The notes beneath the pieces were generated by a model. The model searched no databases, was not told the origin of the DNA, and worked only from the letters and a program-made list of their open reading frames with translations. A stretch of 64,000 nt of DNA from Salegentibacter holothuriorum (GTDB taxonomy: Bacteria; Bacteroidota; Bacteroidia; Flavobacteriales; Flavobacteriaceae): assembly GCF_900168045.1 (NCBI RefSeq), contig NZ_FUYY01000002.1, positions 186,001 to 250,000 of the forward strand. Reading direction: 5' to 3'. Shown piece by piece: positions 47,483-55,594 of the stretch. A program made the position numbers and the translations under genes. Within the stretch, counting starts at the first letter, position 1, and every line of letters begins with the position of its first letter.

Positions 47483-49864
47483 TTAAAATTTCAAAGTAAT
47501 TCCGCCTAAAAAGTTGGTAGTAGCTTGTGGATAGTACCCGGCACCATCTAAAGTTTGCACCCCAGTTGAATTGTCTGGATTCTCTACATTAAAAGTGTAA
47601 TAATAGCCGTTAGAAACATATTCTTCGCCAAAAATATTATTGACCAATCCTGTAAATACCACCTCTTTAAATAAAGGTGCATTTCTCCAGGTATACTGAA
47701 TATTAAAATCGTTCACAAAATAGGCATCCAGTTTAGATGTTTTGGCTTCAATATTACTCATATATTGCTCACCTACATATTTAGAAAGTAGGCTTAGCTC
47801 CAGGCCGTTTACCGGCAGATAGCTAATTCGGTTACCTCCTACTATAGAAGGCGAAAAAGAGATATCTGTATTTCCAAAGTCTACAAGCTCCCCATTCCAG
47901 GTAGATACAAAATCTGTATTCTTGTTTTGGCTTAAAGCCAGGTTTGGTCTTAGTACTACTTTCTCTGAAAGTCTAATTACCGCATCTATTTCTAGCCCTA
48001 AACGATAACTATTCCCGCTGTTTTCACGAATAAAAGCTCCTACATCGTCAATACCACCTGTAAGTACCAATTGGTTTTGGTAATCCATATAGTATAAATT
48101 AGTATTTACCTGAACGCTTGGGGTACTGTGTCTCCAACCTAATTCATAATCGTTCAGTTCTTCATGTTCCGGTTCGCCATTTTCATAATCACTCCTTCTT
48201 GGCTCTCTGTTGGCGCGCGCATAAGAAAAATAGAATTGATTTTGATTGTTTAGTGCATAGGTTAATCCCGCTTTAGGATTAAAAAAAGCAAAAGAATCGT
48301 CTATAAGGAATTCGTTTCCTTCAGATAAAACCCCTTCGGTCTCATAATCTATTGTTCTAATTTGCAAGTCTAAATAACCGGCCAGTTTTTCTGAAATTGC
48401 GTAGGTTGCTTTTCCGTAGAGATTAAAATCTGTTTTTCTTCCCACGTTTTCATAATATGGCTCATAAGGATCATTATTAAGAGCAAAACGAGTATAAATC
48501 ACATCCCCAAAATGATCTCCTATATACCTATTCCAGGCACCGCCAAAATTCACATCCCAATCACTATCTTTATAATTTAAAGCGAAAGTGGTACCAAAAA
48601 AATCGTTATCCAACCATTTAGTTCCTACCAAATCTGATGTAGTAACTTCCTCTCCATTAGCCTGAAAATTTGGAAGTCCAAATTCATTTAAAGTGGCATC
48701 CTCTTCATATTCTTCATAATAACCACGACCATAGGTATAGTGGAAAGCGAGGTTAGAAGACCAGTTACTGTTATATTCCTGGTTCCATAATAGCTGATAA
48801 TGATCTTGCTTATAATTATCGGTTTGGTTATCGTAGAATTTAGTATTTCCATCCTCATCTGTGTATGCTCCAGCAGGATTATAGGTTCGGTCATTTTCCA
48901 GGGTTTCCCCATCTATCCCGTACCAGGCCTGGTAAGTTCTTTCACTTCCCCCGAAAGTTATAGCTTTAACCAGTGTATTATCGTCTACATAAGTAGCTTG
49001 TAAAAAGTAGGATTTTAAATCGCTGCTGGCTCTATCTATATATCCATCGCTTTTAATTTGGGAAGCACGCCCTGCAATTTCCCAGTGGTTGTTTAATAAA
49101 CCTGTACTAAATTTAAGTGTATGTTTGTGGGTATTAAAAGAACCATAGCTATTGGCAATTTCGGCATTTGCTTCTTCGCTATAAGCGTCGGTTAAAATAT
49201 TAAGACTTGCACCAAAAGCACCTGCTCCGTTCGTTGAAGTACCTACACCCCGCTGTAATTGTAAGTTTTCTACAGAGGAGGCAAAATCTCCCAGGTTAAC
49301 CCAAAAAGATCCAAGGCTTTCTGCATCATTATATGGAATTCCATTTATAGTAACATTTGTACTTGTAGTTCCACTACCACGCACCCTAAGCCCTGTGTAT
49401 CCTACACCGGCTCCCGCATCACTAGTAGTAACCACATTGGGCATATAGTTCATAAGAATAGGAATATCCTGGCCCAGGTTACGGTCTTCAATTTCTTCGT
49501 TACTAAGATTACTATACGTAATGGGAGATTGGGCGGTTACCCTTAAGGAAGATACAAGAACCTCATCTAAAACCTCCTGCGCGTCTGCAAGGTCTACATT
49601 TAAGGTTTGATCTTGATTGAGCTCTACTTTTAAACTTTTCTGATTTCCATAAGAAAACACAAGCTGATAAGTACCTTCTTTAAGCTCCAGGCTATATTTA
49701 CCATTTTCATCTGTAGCTGTTCCTTTTCCAGATTCTACGGCATAAACGGCCACTCCTTCTACCGGGGTTTCCCCGCGGGTAACTTTACCCTCTAAAATGT
49801 GTGTTTGAGCTAAGGCTTGCAATGAGAAAAGGCAGAGGCCACTAAAAAATAATAAAGATTTCAT
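47483..49864 (-). CDS. TonB-dependent outer-membrane receptor, probably for thiamine
   Basis: 793 residues. Signal peptide (about 1-19, ending ALAQ); a carboxypeptidase-like beta-sandwich (about 22-98, EGKVTRGETPVEGVAVYAV); a plug domain (about 105-225, including SPITYSNLSNEEIEDRNL and GSGTTSTNVTINGIPYND); then a 22-strand barrel ending TTNFLGGITLKF, with the terminal aromatic needed for assembly. On its own the protein resembles generic siderophore or vitamin receptors. The assignment to thiamine comes from the TPP riboswitch and terminator directly upstream, the arrangement known for Bacteroidota thiamine receptors. A thiamine precursor such as HMP remains possible. Confidence 0.85.
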   Translation of the reverse strand: MKSLLFFSGLCLFSLQALAQTHILEGKVTRGETPVEGVAVYAVESGKGTATDENGKYSLELKEGTYQLVFSYGNQKSLKVELNQDQTLNVDLADAQEVLDEVLVSSLRVTAQSPITYSNLSNEEIEDRNLGQDIPILMNYMPNVVTTSDAGAGVGYTGLRVRGSGTTSTNVTINGIPYNDAESLGSFWVNLGDFASSVENLQLQRGVGTSTNGAGAFGASLNILTDAYSEEANAEIANSYGSFNTHKHTLKFSTGLLNNHWEIAGRASQIKSDGYIDRASSDLKSYFLQATYVDDNTLVKAITFGGSERTYQAWYGIDGETLENDRTYNPAGAYTDEDGNTKFYDNQTDNYKQDHYQLLWNQEYNSNWSSNLAFHYTYGRGYYEEYEEDATLNEFGLPNFQANGEEVTTSDLVGTKWLDNDFFGTTFALNYKDSDWDVNFGGAWNRYIGDHFGDVIYTRFALNNDPYEPYYENVGRKTDFNLYGKATYAISEKLAGYLDLQIRTIDYETEGVLSEGNEFLIDDSFAFFNPKAGLTYALNNQNQFYFSYARANREPRRSDYENGEPEHEELNDYELGWRHSTPSVQVNTNLYYMDYQNQLVLTGGIDDVGAFIRENSGNSYRLGLEIDAVIRLSEKVVLRPNLALSQNKNTDFVSTWNGELVDFGNTDISFSPSIVGGNRISYLPVNGLELSLLSKYVGEQYMSNIEAKTSKLDAYFVNDFNIQYTWRNAPLFKEVVFTGLVNNIFGEEYVSNGYYYTFNVENPDNSTGVQTLDGAGYYPQATTNFLGGITLKF

Positions 49865-49920
49865 TCGTAAGAAATTATTTTACGAATAAAAGGGGCTATT
49901 ATTCCTTGGTTAAAATTAGA

Positions 49921-49966
49921 TAAAAAAAATCCTGAAATTGCCCACCGGTGTTTTGGCATTTTCAGG
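49921..49966 (-). terminator. Riboswitch-controlled intrinsic terminator
   Basis: Stem CCTGAAAATGCC / GGCAATTTCAGG on the minus strand (49955-49966 and 49931-49942) with one mismatch, followed by eight T residues (49922-49929). It lies between the TPP aptamer and the receptor ATG, 57 bases before translation starts, and is the likely expression platform. Confidence 0.85.
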
Positions 49967-49991
49967 AGTACATACTTTTTACGCGTTATGC

Positions 49992-50070
49992 GTATGTCCC
50001 TTGGCAGCATTACCCGCCCAGGTTCTTTGGGTATGATCTCAGCCACACTTAAGTGGCACCCCTTTGAGAT
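49992..50070 (-). ncRNA. TPP riboswitch (THI element)
   Basis: The minus strand contains the diagnostic THI-box blocks in order: GGGGTGCC, GGCTGAGATCATACCC, GAACCTG, then GGGTAATGC and the closing AAGGG segment. These correspond to the P2/P3 pyrimidine-sensing arm (CTGAGA) and the P4/P5 pyrophosphate-sensing arm of the thiamine pyrophosphate aptamer. Binding of TPP would favour the terminator that follows and shut off the TonB-dependent receptor. The element occupies what would otherwise be read as a short meaningless ORF. Confidence 0.95.
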
Positions 50071-50076
50071 TGGGGG

Positions 50077-50084
50077 CAAATGTA
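50077..50084 (-). promoter_or_regulatory. Bacteroidota -7 promoter element for the TPP-regulated transcript
   Basis: The minus strand reads TACATTTG (TAnnTTTG), only a few bases upstream of the riboswitch, so transcription begins essentially at the aptamer. Confidence 0.6.
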
Positions 50085-50224
50085 TAAAGCTTTTATGGAT
50101 ATTCCATAGTTATTAAGTCTATAAATTTATTCTCAAAAATTAATTCATCACAGACTTGCTAAGAGAACCTGGCTTCACAAAATTAAGAACCAGTAATTGC
50201 TGGTTTCATTTCGTTTAAATGGTG

Positions 50225-50232
50225 TAATTTTG
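50225..50232 (+). promoter_or_regulatory. Bacteroidota -7 promoter element for the hybrid kinase gene
   Basis: TAATTTTG (TAnnTTTG), 15 bases before the kinase ATG. Confidence 0.5.
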
Positions 50233-50246
50233 GTAGCAAGAAATTT

Positions 50247-52664
50247 ATGCGAAATACGAAACGGTCAATAACTTACAAAGTAATTAGCGGATATCTCCTT
50301 ATAGCCGCACTTGCTGCTATTGCCGTTTGGCTAGTATGGAACCAGGTCGTTGCATTTAGCCAGGTTTCAGAAAAGAACAATAATAATAACGAACAGCTTT
50401 TTATGCTGAGCGATATTACCACCAGCCTTTATGAAACTGAAAATTTAAGCAGGCAACTTATTCAAACCGGAAATGAAGCCGATCTTGATAAATATCAAAA
50501 CCAAATAGATAGTATTCAGTTTAATATTAAAAAACTAAAAACCGGTTATGCTGATAGTTCTATAAAAAATGAACTGGACAGTATTAAAGAATTACTTTCT
50601 GATAAGTCTACCAATCTTCAGGAATTATACGAACTAAGAGAGCAACAAAGAAATCAGAACTATTACTCCCAGGTCTTAAATGAATTAAAGAAAGTAGATC
50701 CCTCTTTTGATGATTATAATTACAACCAGCGTTTCTCCAACCTGGAACCGCACCAACGTAGGTTATTAATTAGATGGCTGGAATATTCACGGGAAGATAA
50801 TGCCGAAAAACTCACCAACCGAACAGCCGACTCTATAATTGGCTCGGTAAGAAGTGTATTAAGTGAGTTGGAAATTGCTACCAGGCGTTTTCAAAATACA
50901 GTAGATAAAAAAGAACAGGAATTTCTGGAAAATGACATGATTATTAACCAGCAATTACGGCGTTTATTGGGTAAAATTGAACTTGAAGAACGGGAAGCCT
51001 CCATACAGCGAGCAAAAGTTTCCCAGGATATGATAAAAGAGAGTTCTCAAATATTCATAATTGCTGGAGTTGTGAGCTTCCTAATTATATTATTGTCACT
51101 TATTTTTATCATTAAAGATATCACTAAAAGTCAGCAATATAGAAGACAGTTAGAGGAAGCAAAAGATTTTGCTGAAACCCTGCTAAAAAGACGGGAGCAA
51201 TTTATGGCCGCCATTACCCACGATTTAAGATCTCCTTTAAATACACTGATTGGCTATACCGATCTTATTGAAAATTCTTCATTAAATACCAAGCAGTTAC
51301 ATTATATGGACCAGGTGAAAAAATCGTCTAACTTCATTCTTCATTTGGTAAATGATTTATTGGATCTTTCTAAGCTGGAAGCCGGAAAAATGACGATTGA
51401 AAAACTACCATTTAATCCCGCAAAACTTATAGAAGATACTGTTTATAACGCTTTACCAGCAAAAAGAAATGAGAATGTAGCGATTGTTTTTGAAGCTTCA
51501 AAAGATGCAGACACACAAGTTCTTAGCGATCCCTTCAGGATAAAGCAGATAATTACCAACCTCATCACCAACGCCTGTAAGTTTACTAAAGAAGGGGAAA
51601 TTAAAGTCAATATTTACCTTAAGAAAGAAATTGAAGATAGTTACTGCCTTATTATCTCGGTAAAAGATACCGGTATTGGAATTTCTGAAGAAAAACAAGA
51701 AGAGATCTTTGAGGAATTTTCACAGGAAAATACAAAAATAGAAAAAGCCTACGGCGGAACCGGTCTCGGACTTACCATTACCAAGAGTTTAACCGAATTA
51801 CTAAAAGGCGAATTAAAGCTGAAAAGCAAGCAGGGTGAAGGTAGTGAGTTTACGGTTTTTCTTCCCGTTAGAAAGCTTACTACCGAAGCAGCCAAAGCAC
51901 CTGAAACATCATCTACACCAGAATTACCAGATCTTACCGGAAAAACAGCTCTTATTGTAGACGATGAACCTTCTCAGCTTTCTCTCACCCGAGAATTACT
52001 TAAATCTATGGGAATGCAATGCGATAGCGCATTAAATGGAAATGATGCTCTTAAAAAACTAAAAAACCAAAACTATTCCCTCGTGCTAACCGATATACAA
52101 ATGCCCGAAATGGATGGTTTTGATCTCATTAAAAATATCAGGAAAAAGTACAAAAGCGGGGAATTGCCTGTTATTGCTTTATCTGGGCGAACAGATGTTG
52201 ACGCAGAAACCTATAAGCTTGCAGGATTCAACAAAAGCCTCTTAAAACCTTATAAACCCGGAAAACTTCAACAAAGTATTGCCGATATCTTTAGACTTGA
52301 ACTTAAAGAAAAAGTAAATAATAACCTTCAAAACTCTAAGAACAATCATTACAATCTCCAGGACATTTATGATTTTTCGGCAGGAGATCAAGAAGCTGTA
52401 CAAAGCATTTTAGAGGCTTTTATAGAAAGTTCTAGATCACAAATAGAGCTCATTGCTATGGCACGCAATGACAATGATTTAAGAGAAGTCGCCAGGTTAG
52501 CGCACAAGATGGTGCCTATGTTAAAGCAAATAAATGCCATACACCTGGGCAAGCAATTAGAAAGACTGGAGCAGCATGAAGCTTTTACAGATAAAGAATT
52601 TAAACAATTAAAGACCGGAATTTTAAGCTTAATGAAAGAACTGGAACAGGAAATTAAAGTTTAA
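50247..52664 (+). CDS. Hybrid sensor histidine kinase with receiver and Hpt domains
   Basis: 805 residues. TM1 (about 13-32), a long helical periplasmic sensor region (35-265), TM2 (268-289), a short coiled linker, then the kinase: His325 in MAAITHDLRSPLNTLIGYTD, N-box NLITNACKF, G1 DTGIGIS, G2 GGTGLGLTITKS. A receiver domain (567-685) has Asp616 in LTDIQMPEMDG. The C-terminal Hpt domain has His753 in LAHKMVPML. All phosphorelay steps are thus in one protein. The output partner may be the convergent NtrC-type regulator next door, whose stop codon region overlaps by 11 bases. Confidence 0.93.
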   Translation: MRNTKRSITYKVISGYLLIAALAAIAVWLVWNQVVAFSQVSEKNNNNNEQLFMLSDITTSLYETENLSRQLIQTGNEADLDKYQNQIDSIQFNIKKLKTGYADSSIKNELDSIKELLSDKSTNLQELYELREQQRNQNYYSQVLNELKKVDPSFDDYNYNQRFSNLEPHQRRLLIRWLEYSREDNAEKLTNRTADSIIGSVRSVLSELEIATRRFQNTVDKKEQEFLENDMIINQQLRRLLGKIELEEREASIQRAKVSQDMIKESSQIFIIAGVVSFLIILLSLIFIIKDITKSQQYRRQLEEAKDFAETLLKRREQFMAAITHDLRSPLNTLIGYTDLIENSSLNTKQLHYMDQVKKSSNFILHLVNDLLDLSKLEAGKMTIEKLPFNPAKLIEDTVYNALPAKRNENVAIVFEASKDADTQVLSDPFRIKQIITNLITNACKFTKEGEIKVNIYLKKEIEDSYCLIISVKDTGIGISEEKQEEIFEEFSQENTKIEKAYGGTGLGLTITKSLTELLKGELKLKSKQGEGSEFTVFLPVRKLTTEAAKAPETSSTPELPDLTGKTALIVDDEPSQLSLTRELLKSMGMQCDSALNGNDALKKLKNQNYSLVLTDIQMPEMDGFDLIKNIRKKYKSGELPVIALSGRTDVDAETYKLAGFNKSLLKPYKPGKLQQSIADIFRLELKEKVNNNLQNSKNNHYNLQDIYDFSAGDQEAVQSILEAFIESSRSQIELIAMARNDNDLREVARLAHKMVPMLKQINAIHLGKQLERLEQHEAFTDKEFKQLKTGILSLMKELEQEIKV

Positions 52665-54009
52665 TATCGTACTGTTTTAGTTTGTTATAAAGTGTTTTGC
52701 GGTCTATAGAAAGTAATCTCGCAGCTTTGCTCTTATTTCCTCCTGCCTTTTCCAGAGCGTCTAAAATTAATTGCTCCTCATTCTTATTTTTAAATAGCCC
52801 ATATTCGGTTTCTGGATTGGAATGATTCGCAGTTGCAATTTCATGCGGCAATACTTTAAGCGGTATCATTTCGTCTTGAGTAAGCAGAGCCGCCCTTTTT
52901 ACCATGTTTTTTAACTCCCTTAAATTCCCAGGCCAGTTATAGTTTTTAAAAGCTTCAATAGCACTTTCGGTAAAGCCTATTACATTTTTCTCTAATTCAG
53001 CATTGGCCTCATCAAGAAAATATTCTGCAAAAAGCATCAAATCTTCCTTGCGTTCGTTTAAAGAAGGCACTTTAATTGAAAATTCATTTAAACGATGATA
53101 AAGATCTTCCCTAAACTCTCCATCTTTTACAGCTTGCGCAAGATCTTCATTGGTAGCGGTAATTACGCGAATATCCACATGTAACTCATTATTGCTGCCT
53201 ACAGGTTTGATTTTTCTTTCCTGAAGCGCCCTTAATAATTGCACCTGGAGTTCATAACTTAAATTACCAATTTCATCTAGAAAAAGCGTACCACCGTTAG
53301 CCGCTTCAAAATGTCCGGTTTTATCGCTTATTGCTCCGGTAAAAGATCCTTTTAAATGACCAAAAAATTCACTGGAAGCCAACTCCCTGGGTATTGCCCC
53401 GCAATCTACAGCTATAAATGGAGCTCCTACACGCTTACTTTTTTTGTGAATACTTTTTGCCACCTGCTCTTTCCCGGTTCCACTTTCACCCATTATTAAA
53501 ACAGACATATTTGTAGGTGCTACAAGCCCTATGTAATCACTTAATTTAAGTGCAGCTTCACTAACTCCCTTAACAAAACTGGTCTCCTGTGTTACGGCAG
53601 ATTTTTGTATTGGTTTAGCTTGCTTTTTTTCCCCGGCTGGTTTAACCTGGGTATGAGTTAAAGCGTTCTCTATGGTTTGTAAAATAGACTCCGGTCTAAA
53701 TGGCTTAGATACATAATCAAAAGCTCCAATTTTCATTGCCTCTACCGCCATACTAATTTCGGCATAACTGGTCATAATAATAACCTGAGTATCGGCATTT
53801 TTCCCTTTCACTTCTTTAAGAATCTCAAGACCACTGGTATCAGGTAACCTAACATCAGAAAGGATGAGGTGAAAGGAGTTATCTTTTATTTTTTTTAAAG
53901 CCTCCAGTCCAGAAAAAACCAATTCAACCTCATAGTCTCGCTTGATTAGAAAAGTTTTCAACATAGTTCCAAAAGGAACATCATCTTCAACTATAAGAAT
54001 TTTTGTCAT
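52654..54009 (-). CDS. NtrC-family sigma-54-dependent response regulator
   Basis: 451 residues. Receiver domain (1-120, Asp52 in LSDVRLPDTSG), AAA+ domain (about 145-375: Walker A GESGTGKEQVAKSIH, and the sigma-54 contact loop as GSFTGA), then a Fis-type helix-turn-helix (NKSKAARLLSIDRKTLYNKL, 428-447). It activates sigma-54 promoters once phosphorylated. The adjacent hybrid kinase ends in Hpt and is the obvious phosphodonor candidate. The contact loop is a Ser variant of the GAFTGA consensus. Confidence 0.94.
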   Translation of the reverse strand: MTKILIVEDDVPFGTMLKTFLIKRDYEVELVFSGLEALKKIKDNSFHLILSDVRLPDTSGLEILKEVKGKNADTQVIIMTSYAEISMAVEAMKIGAFDYVSKPFRPESILQTIENALTHTQVKPAGEKKQAKPIQKSAVTQETSFVKGVSEAALKLSDYIGLVAPTNMSVLIMGESGTGKEQVAKSIHKKSKRVGAPFIAVDCGAIPRELASSEFFGHLKGSFTGAISDKTGHFEAANGGTLFLDEIGNLSYELQVQLLRALQERKIKPVGSNNELHVDIRVITATNEDLAQAVKDGEFREDLYHRLNEFSIKVPSLNERKEDLMLFAEYFLDEANAELEKNVIGFTESAIEAFKNYNWPGNLRELKNMVKRAALLTQDEMIPLKVLPHEIATANHSNPETEYGLFKNKNEEQLILDALEKAGGNKSKAARLLSIDRKTLYNKLKQYDIKL

Positions 54010-54073
54010 TGATTTTTAATTTAAGCGTCTTGCAAATTTAACAATCTAAAATTCATTAAGTTTAAAATAAGCA

Positions 54074-54141
54074 TAAAAAAAGAGACCTCGTTAAAGGTCT
54101 CTCTTCAATGACAATCTAAATTATTTATTAACCTGTCATTG
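54074..54141 (-). terminator. Tandem hairpins ending in a T-tract (sister of the element at 54951-54974)
   Basis: On the minus strand a hairpin CAATGACA / TGTCATTG (54134-54141 and 54106-54113) is followed by AGAGACCT / AGGTCTCT (54095-54102 and 54081-54088) and then seven T. It is placed to stop transcripts coming from 54403 or from an unannotated RNA. The rest of 54010-54402 contains no gene that I can support, only an AT-rich tract and the CAACAG repeats noted separately. Confidence 0.6.
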
Positions 54142-54325
54142 GGTGGTATCCATTTTCCAAACTGCAAAAAGCGCTATCTTCATAAAATCTATAAATCTAC
54201 CTAAATAATTAAAAAAGTGTTAGTTAGTAGGCCAAAAGGCTATTTAATTATCTAAGTTGACGTGCTTACAATTGCTTATTGCTTTACATTTGGTGCCGAA
54301 GGAGTTGGTTTCTCTTAAAATCCGG

Positions 54326-54384
54326 CTGTTGATTTAAAATTTCTGTTGATTTTATTGGTAGGGCAAATCAAACCAACAGAAATT
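54326..54384. repeat. CTGTTGATTT direct repeats with an 11-bp inverted repeat
   Basis: CTGTTGATTT occurs at 54326-54335 and 54343-54352. The segment AATTTCTGTTG (54338-54348) is matched by its exact reverse complement CAACAGAAATT (54374-54384). It lies 19 bases downstream of the PepSY-like gene stop. It could be a weak hairpin terminator or a protein binding site. Confidence 0.55.
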
Positions 54385-54402
54385 ATTATTCAGGGCAAAA
54401 AA

Positions 54403-54744
54403 CTATTTATCTGCTTTCTCAATCCAGTTGCCTTCTTTATCTATATAAGCTACCTTCTTCTCGCCATCTACATTAAGTGCCACTTTATATACACTTTTAC
54501 CATCCTTTTCCATCACCCAGGCTTCTTCAGCTACGGCAGCATTCAAATCGGTCATAATTGCATCTTTTATAGCCTGTGGTAAAGCTAAAACATCAAGCTT
54601 TTTAAAATCATCTTTCACCTCCTGAGCCTCTTCTACAGTTTCAGTTTGCTCCATTTCCTCTGGTTCTTCTACCTGTGCTTGTACATTTTGACTGAACAAA
54701 AACATTCCAGCAGCGGCCATTAAAGTTAATCCAAGCTTTTTCAT
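54403..54744 (-). CDS. Small secreted PepSY-like protein
   Basis: 113 residues. Signal peptide (about 1-23, ending VQA), a Glu-rich acidic spacer (24-42, EEPEEMEQTETVEEAQEV), and a compact domain (about 45-110): LDVLALPQAIKDAIMTD, then two beta strands KSVYKVALNV and KVAYIDKEGNWIEKA. This is the layout of flavobacterial PepSY-like proteins, often described as putative protease-inhibitory or metal-associated; the function is unknown. The gene is flanked by two related hairpins. The 443 bases upstream (54745-55186) hold no gene but carry the TGTAGA motifs described below. Confidence 0.75.
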   Translation of the reverse strand: MKKLGLTLMAAAGMFLFSQNVQAQVEEPEEMEQTETVEEAQEVKDDFKKLDVLALPQAIKDAIMTDLNAAVAEEAWVMEKDGKSVYKVALNVDGEKKVAYIDKEGNWIEKADK

Positions 54745-54950
54745 AATAATAAGGTTTTAAGTTATGTGGTTTAATTCTGATAAAGGATAAGGAATAATTG
54801 TACCAAAACCTCAATAACACATGTATTAAATTGATTTTCAATAGGTTAATTAAATTTCGAAAATCTTAATAGACATCAATTATGTAGAAAACCCCATTTT
54901 TTAAGAGAAAATTATGTAGAAGTGTAGATTTTCAAAAATAAGGAACAAAA

Positions 54951-54974
54951 AAAAGAGACCCTGAGGTCTCTTTT
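54951..54974. terminator. Intrinsic terminator-like hairpin (sister of 54081-54102)
   Basis: Stem AAAAGAGACC / GGTCTCTTTT with a four-base CTGA loop, A-rich before and T-rich after, so bidirectional. It is followed by AATCTAAATTAT, also found after the sister hairpin at 54081-54102. It may end the arfB transcript, whose stop is 213 bases upstream on the minus strand. Confidence 0.7.
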
Positions 54975-55155
54975 TCTCCGAAAATCTAAATTATACAACA
55001 GTATCTAAAGCTGCTATATCTAATATTAATTTAGCGAAATGTAAATACAAAAAATCGTACCATTAAACCAAATAAATTTTAAACTTCTGAAAACAAATAC
55101 ATTAACACACAACCATCTTTAAGCCTCCTTCCAGAAGCATAAAAAATAGGGTATC

Positions 55156-55177
55156 TTTTCTACACTAGTGTAGAAAA
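55156..55177. repeat. Perfect 22-bp palindrome downstream of arfB
   Basis: A symmetrical sequence with core CTACACTAGTGTAG flanked by TTTT and AAAA. It has no loop, so it is more like a dimeric protein-binding site than a terminator, although it lies ten bases after the arfB stop. TGTAGA half-sites recur at 54883, 54915 and 54923. Confidence 0.7.
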
Positions 55178-55186
55178 TCATCTCAC

Positions 55187-55588
55187 TTATTTTAAAGGAT
55201 TGTTTCTTCTGGCTTTTTTTTCTGCATTGATTTTTTTCGCTTTTAGACGCTTTAATTTTGCGGACTTACTGGGTCTGGTTTTTTTTCTCGGTTTAGGCTT
55301 TTTTATGTTTTCTCTAAGTAGTTCAAAAAACCTGGCAACAACAAGAGCCTTATTTTTATGCTGGCTGCGGCTTTCTTCACTTTGTAAGATTAAAAGATGA
55401 TCTTTTGTAAGCCGCGTAGATAGTTTTTTAAGTAAGCGCGATTTTTCTTCCTCCAAAAACCCTTCTGAAGCTTCTATATCAAAATAAAGCTCAACCTTAG
55501 AAGAGGTTTTATTTACGTGCTGGCCACCAGCACCCGAACTTCTCACGGCTTTAAAACTAAGTTCCCGTGTTATTTGCGCTTCATCCAA
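55187..55588 (-). CDS. arfB: Peptidyl-tRNA hydrolase ArfB (ribosome rescue)
   Basis: 133 residues, matching ArfB/YaeJ. The catalytic GGQ motif is in RSSGAGGQHVNKTSSKVEL near residue 21, and the protein ends with a strongly basic, disordered tail (about 100-133) that enters the mRNA channel of stalled ribosomes. It hydrolyses peptidyl-tRNA on ribosomes without a stop codon. The first codon is TTG at 55588. The gene follows DUF4301 by six bases, so it belongs to that transcript. Confidence 0.93.
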   Translation of the reverse strand: MDEAQITRELSFKAVRSSGAGGQHVNKTSSKVELYFDIEASEGFLEEEKSRLLKKLSTRLTKDHLLILQSEESRSQHKNKALVVARFFELLRENIKKPKPRKKTRPSKSAKLKRLKAKKINAEKKARRNNPLK

Positions 55589-55594
55589 AACTAA

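Noticed and set aside
49861-50079. Minus-strand reading of 72 codons upstream of the TonB receptor
   Set aside because: It coincides exactly with the TPP riboswitch and its terminator; the protein has no similarity or sensible composition.
54775-54810. Possible sigma-54 promoter upstream of the PepSY-like gene
   Set aside because: GG and CC are spaced by ten bases, but the essential GC of the -12 element is missing.
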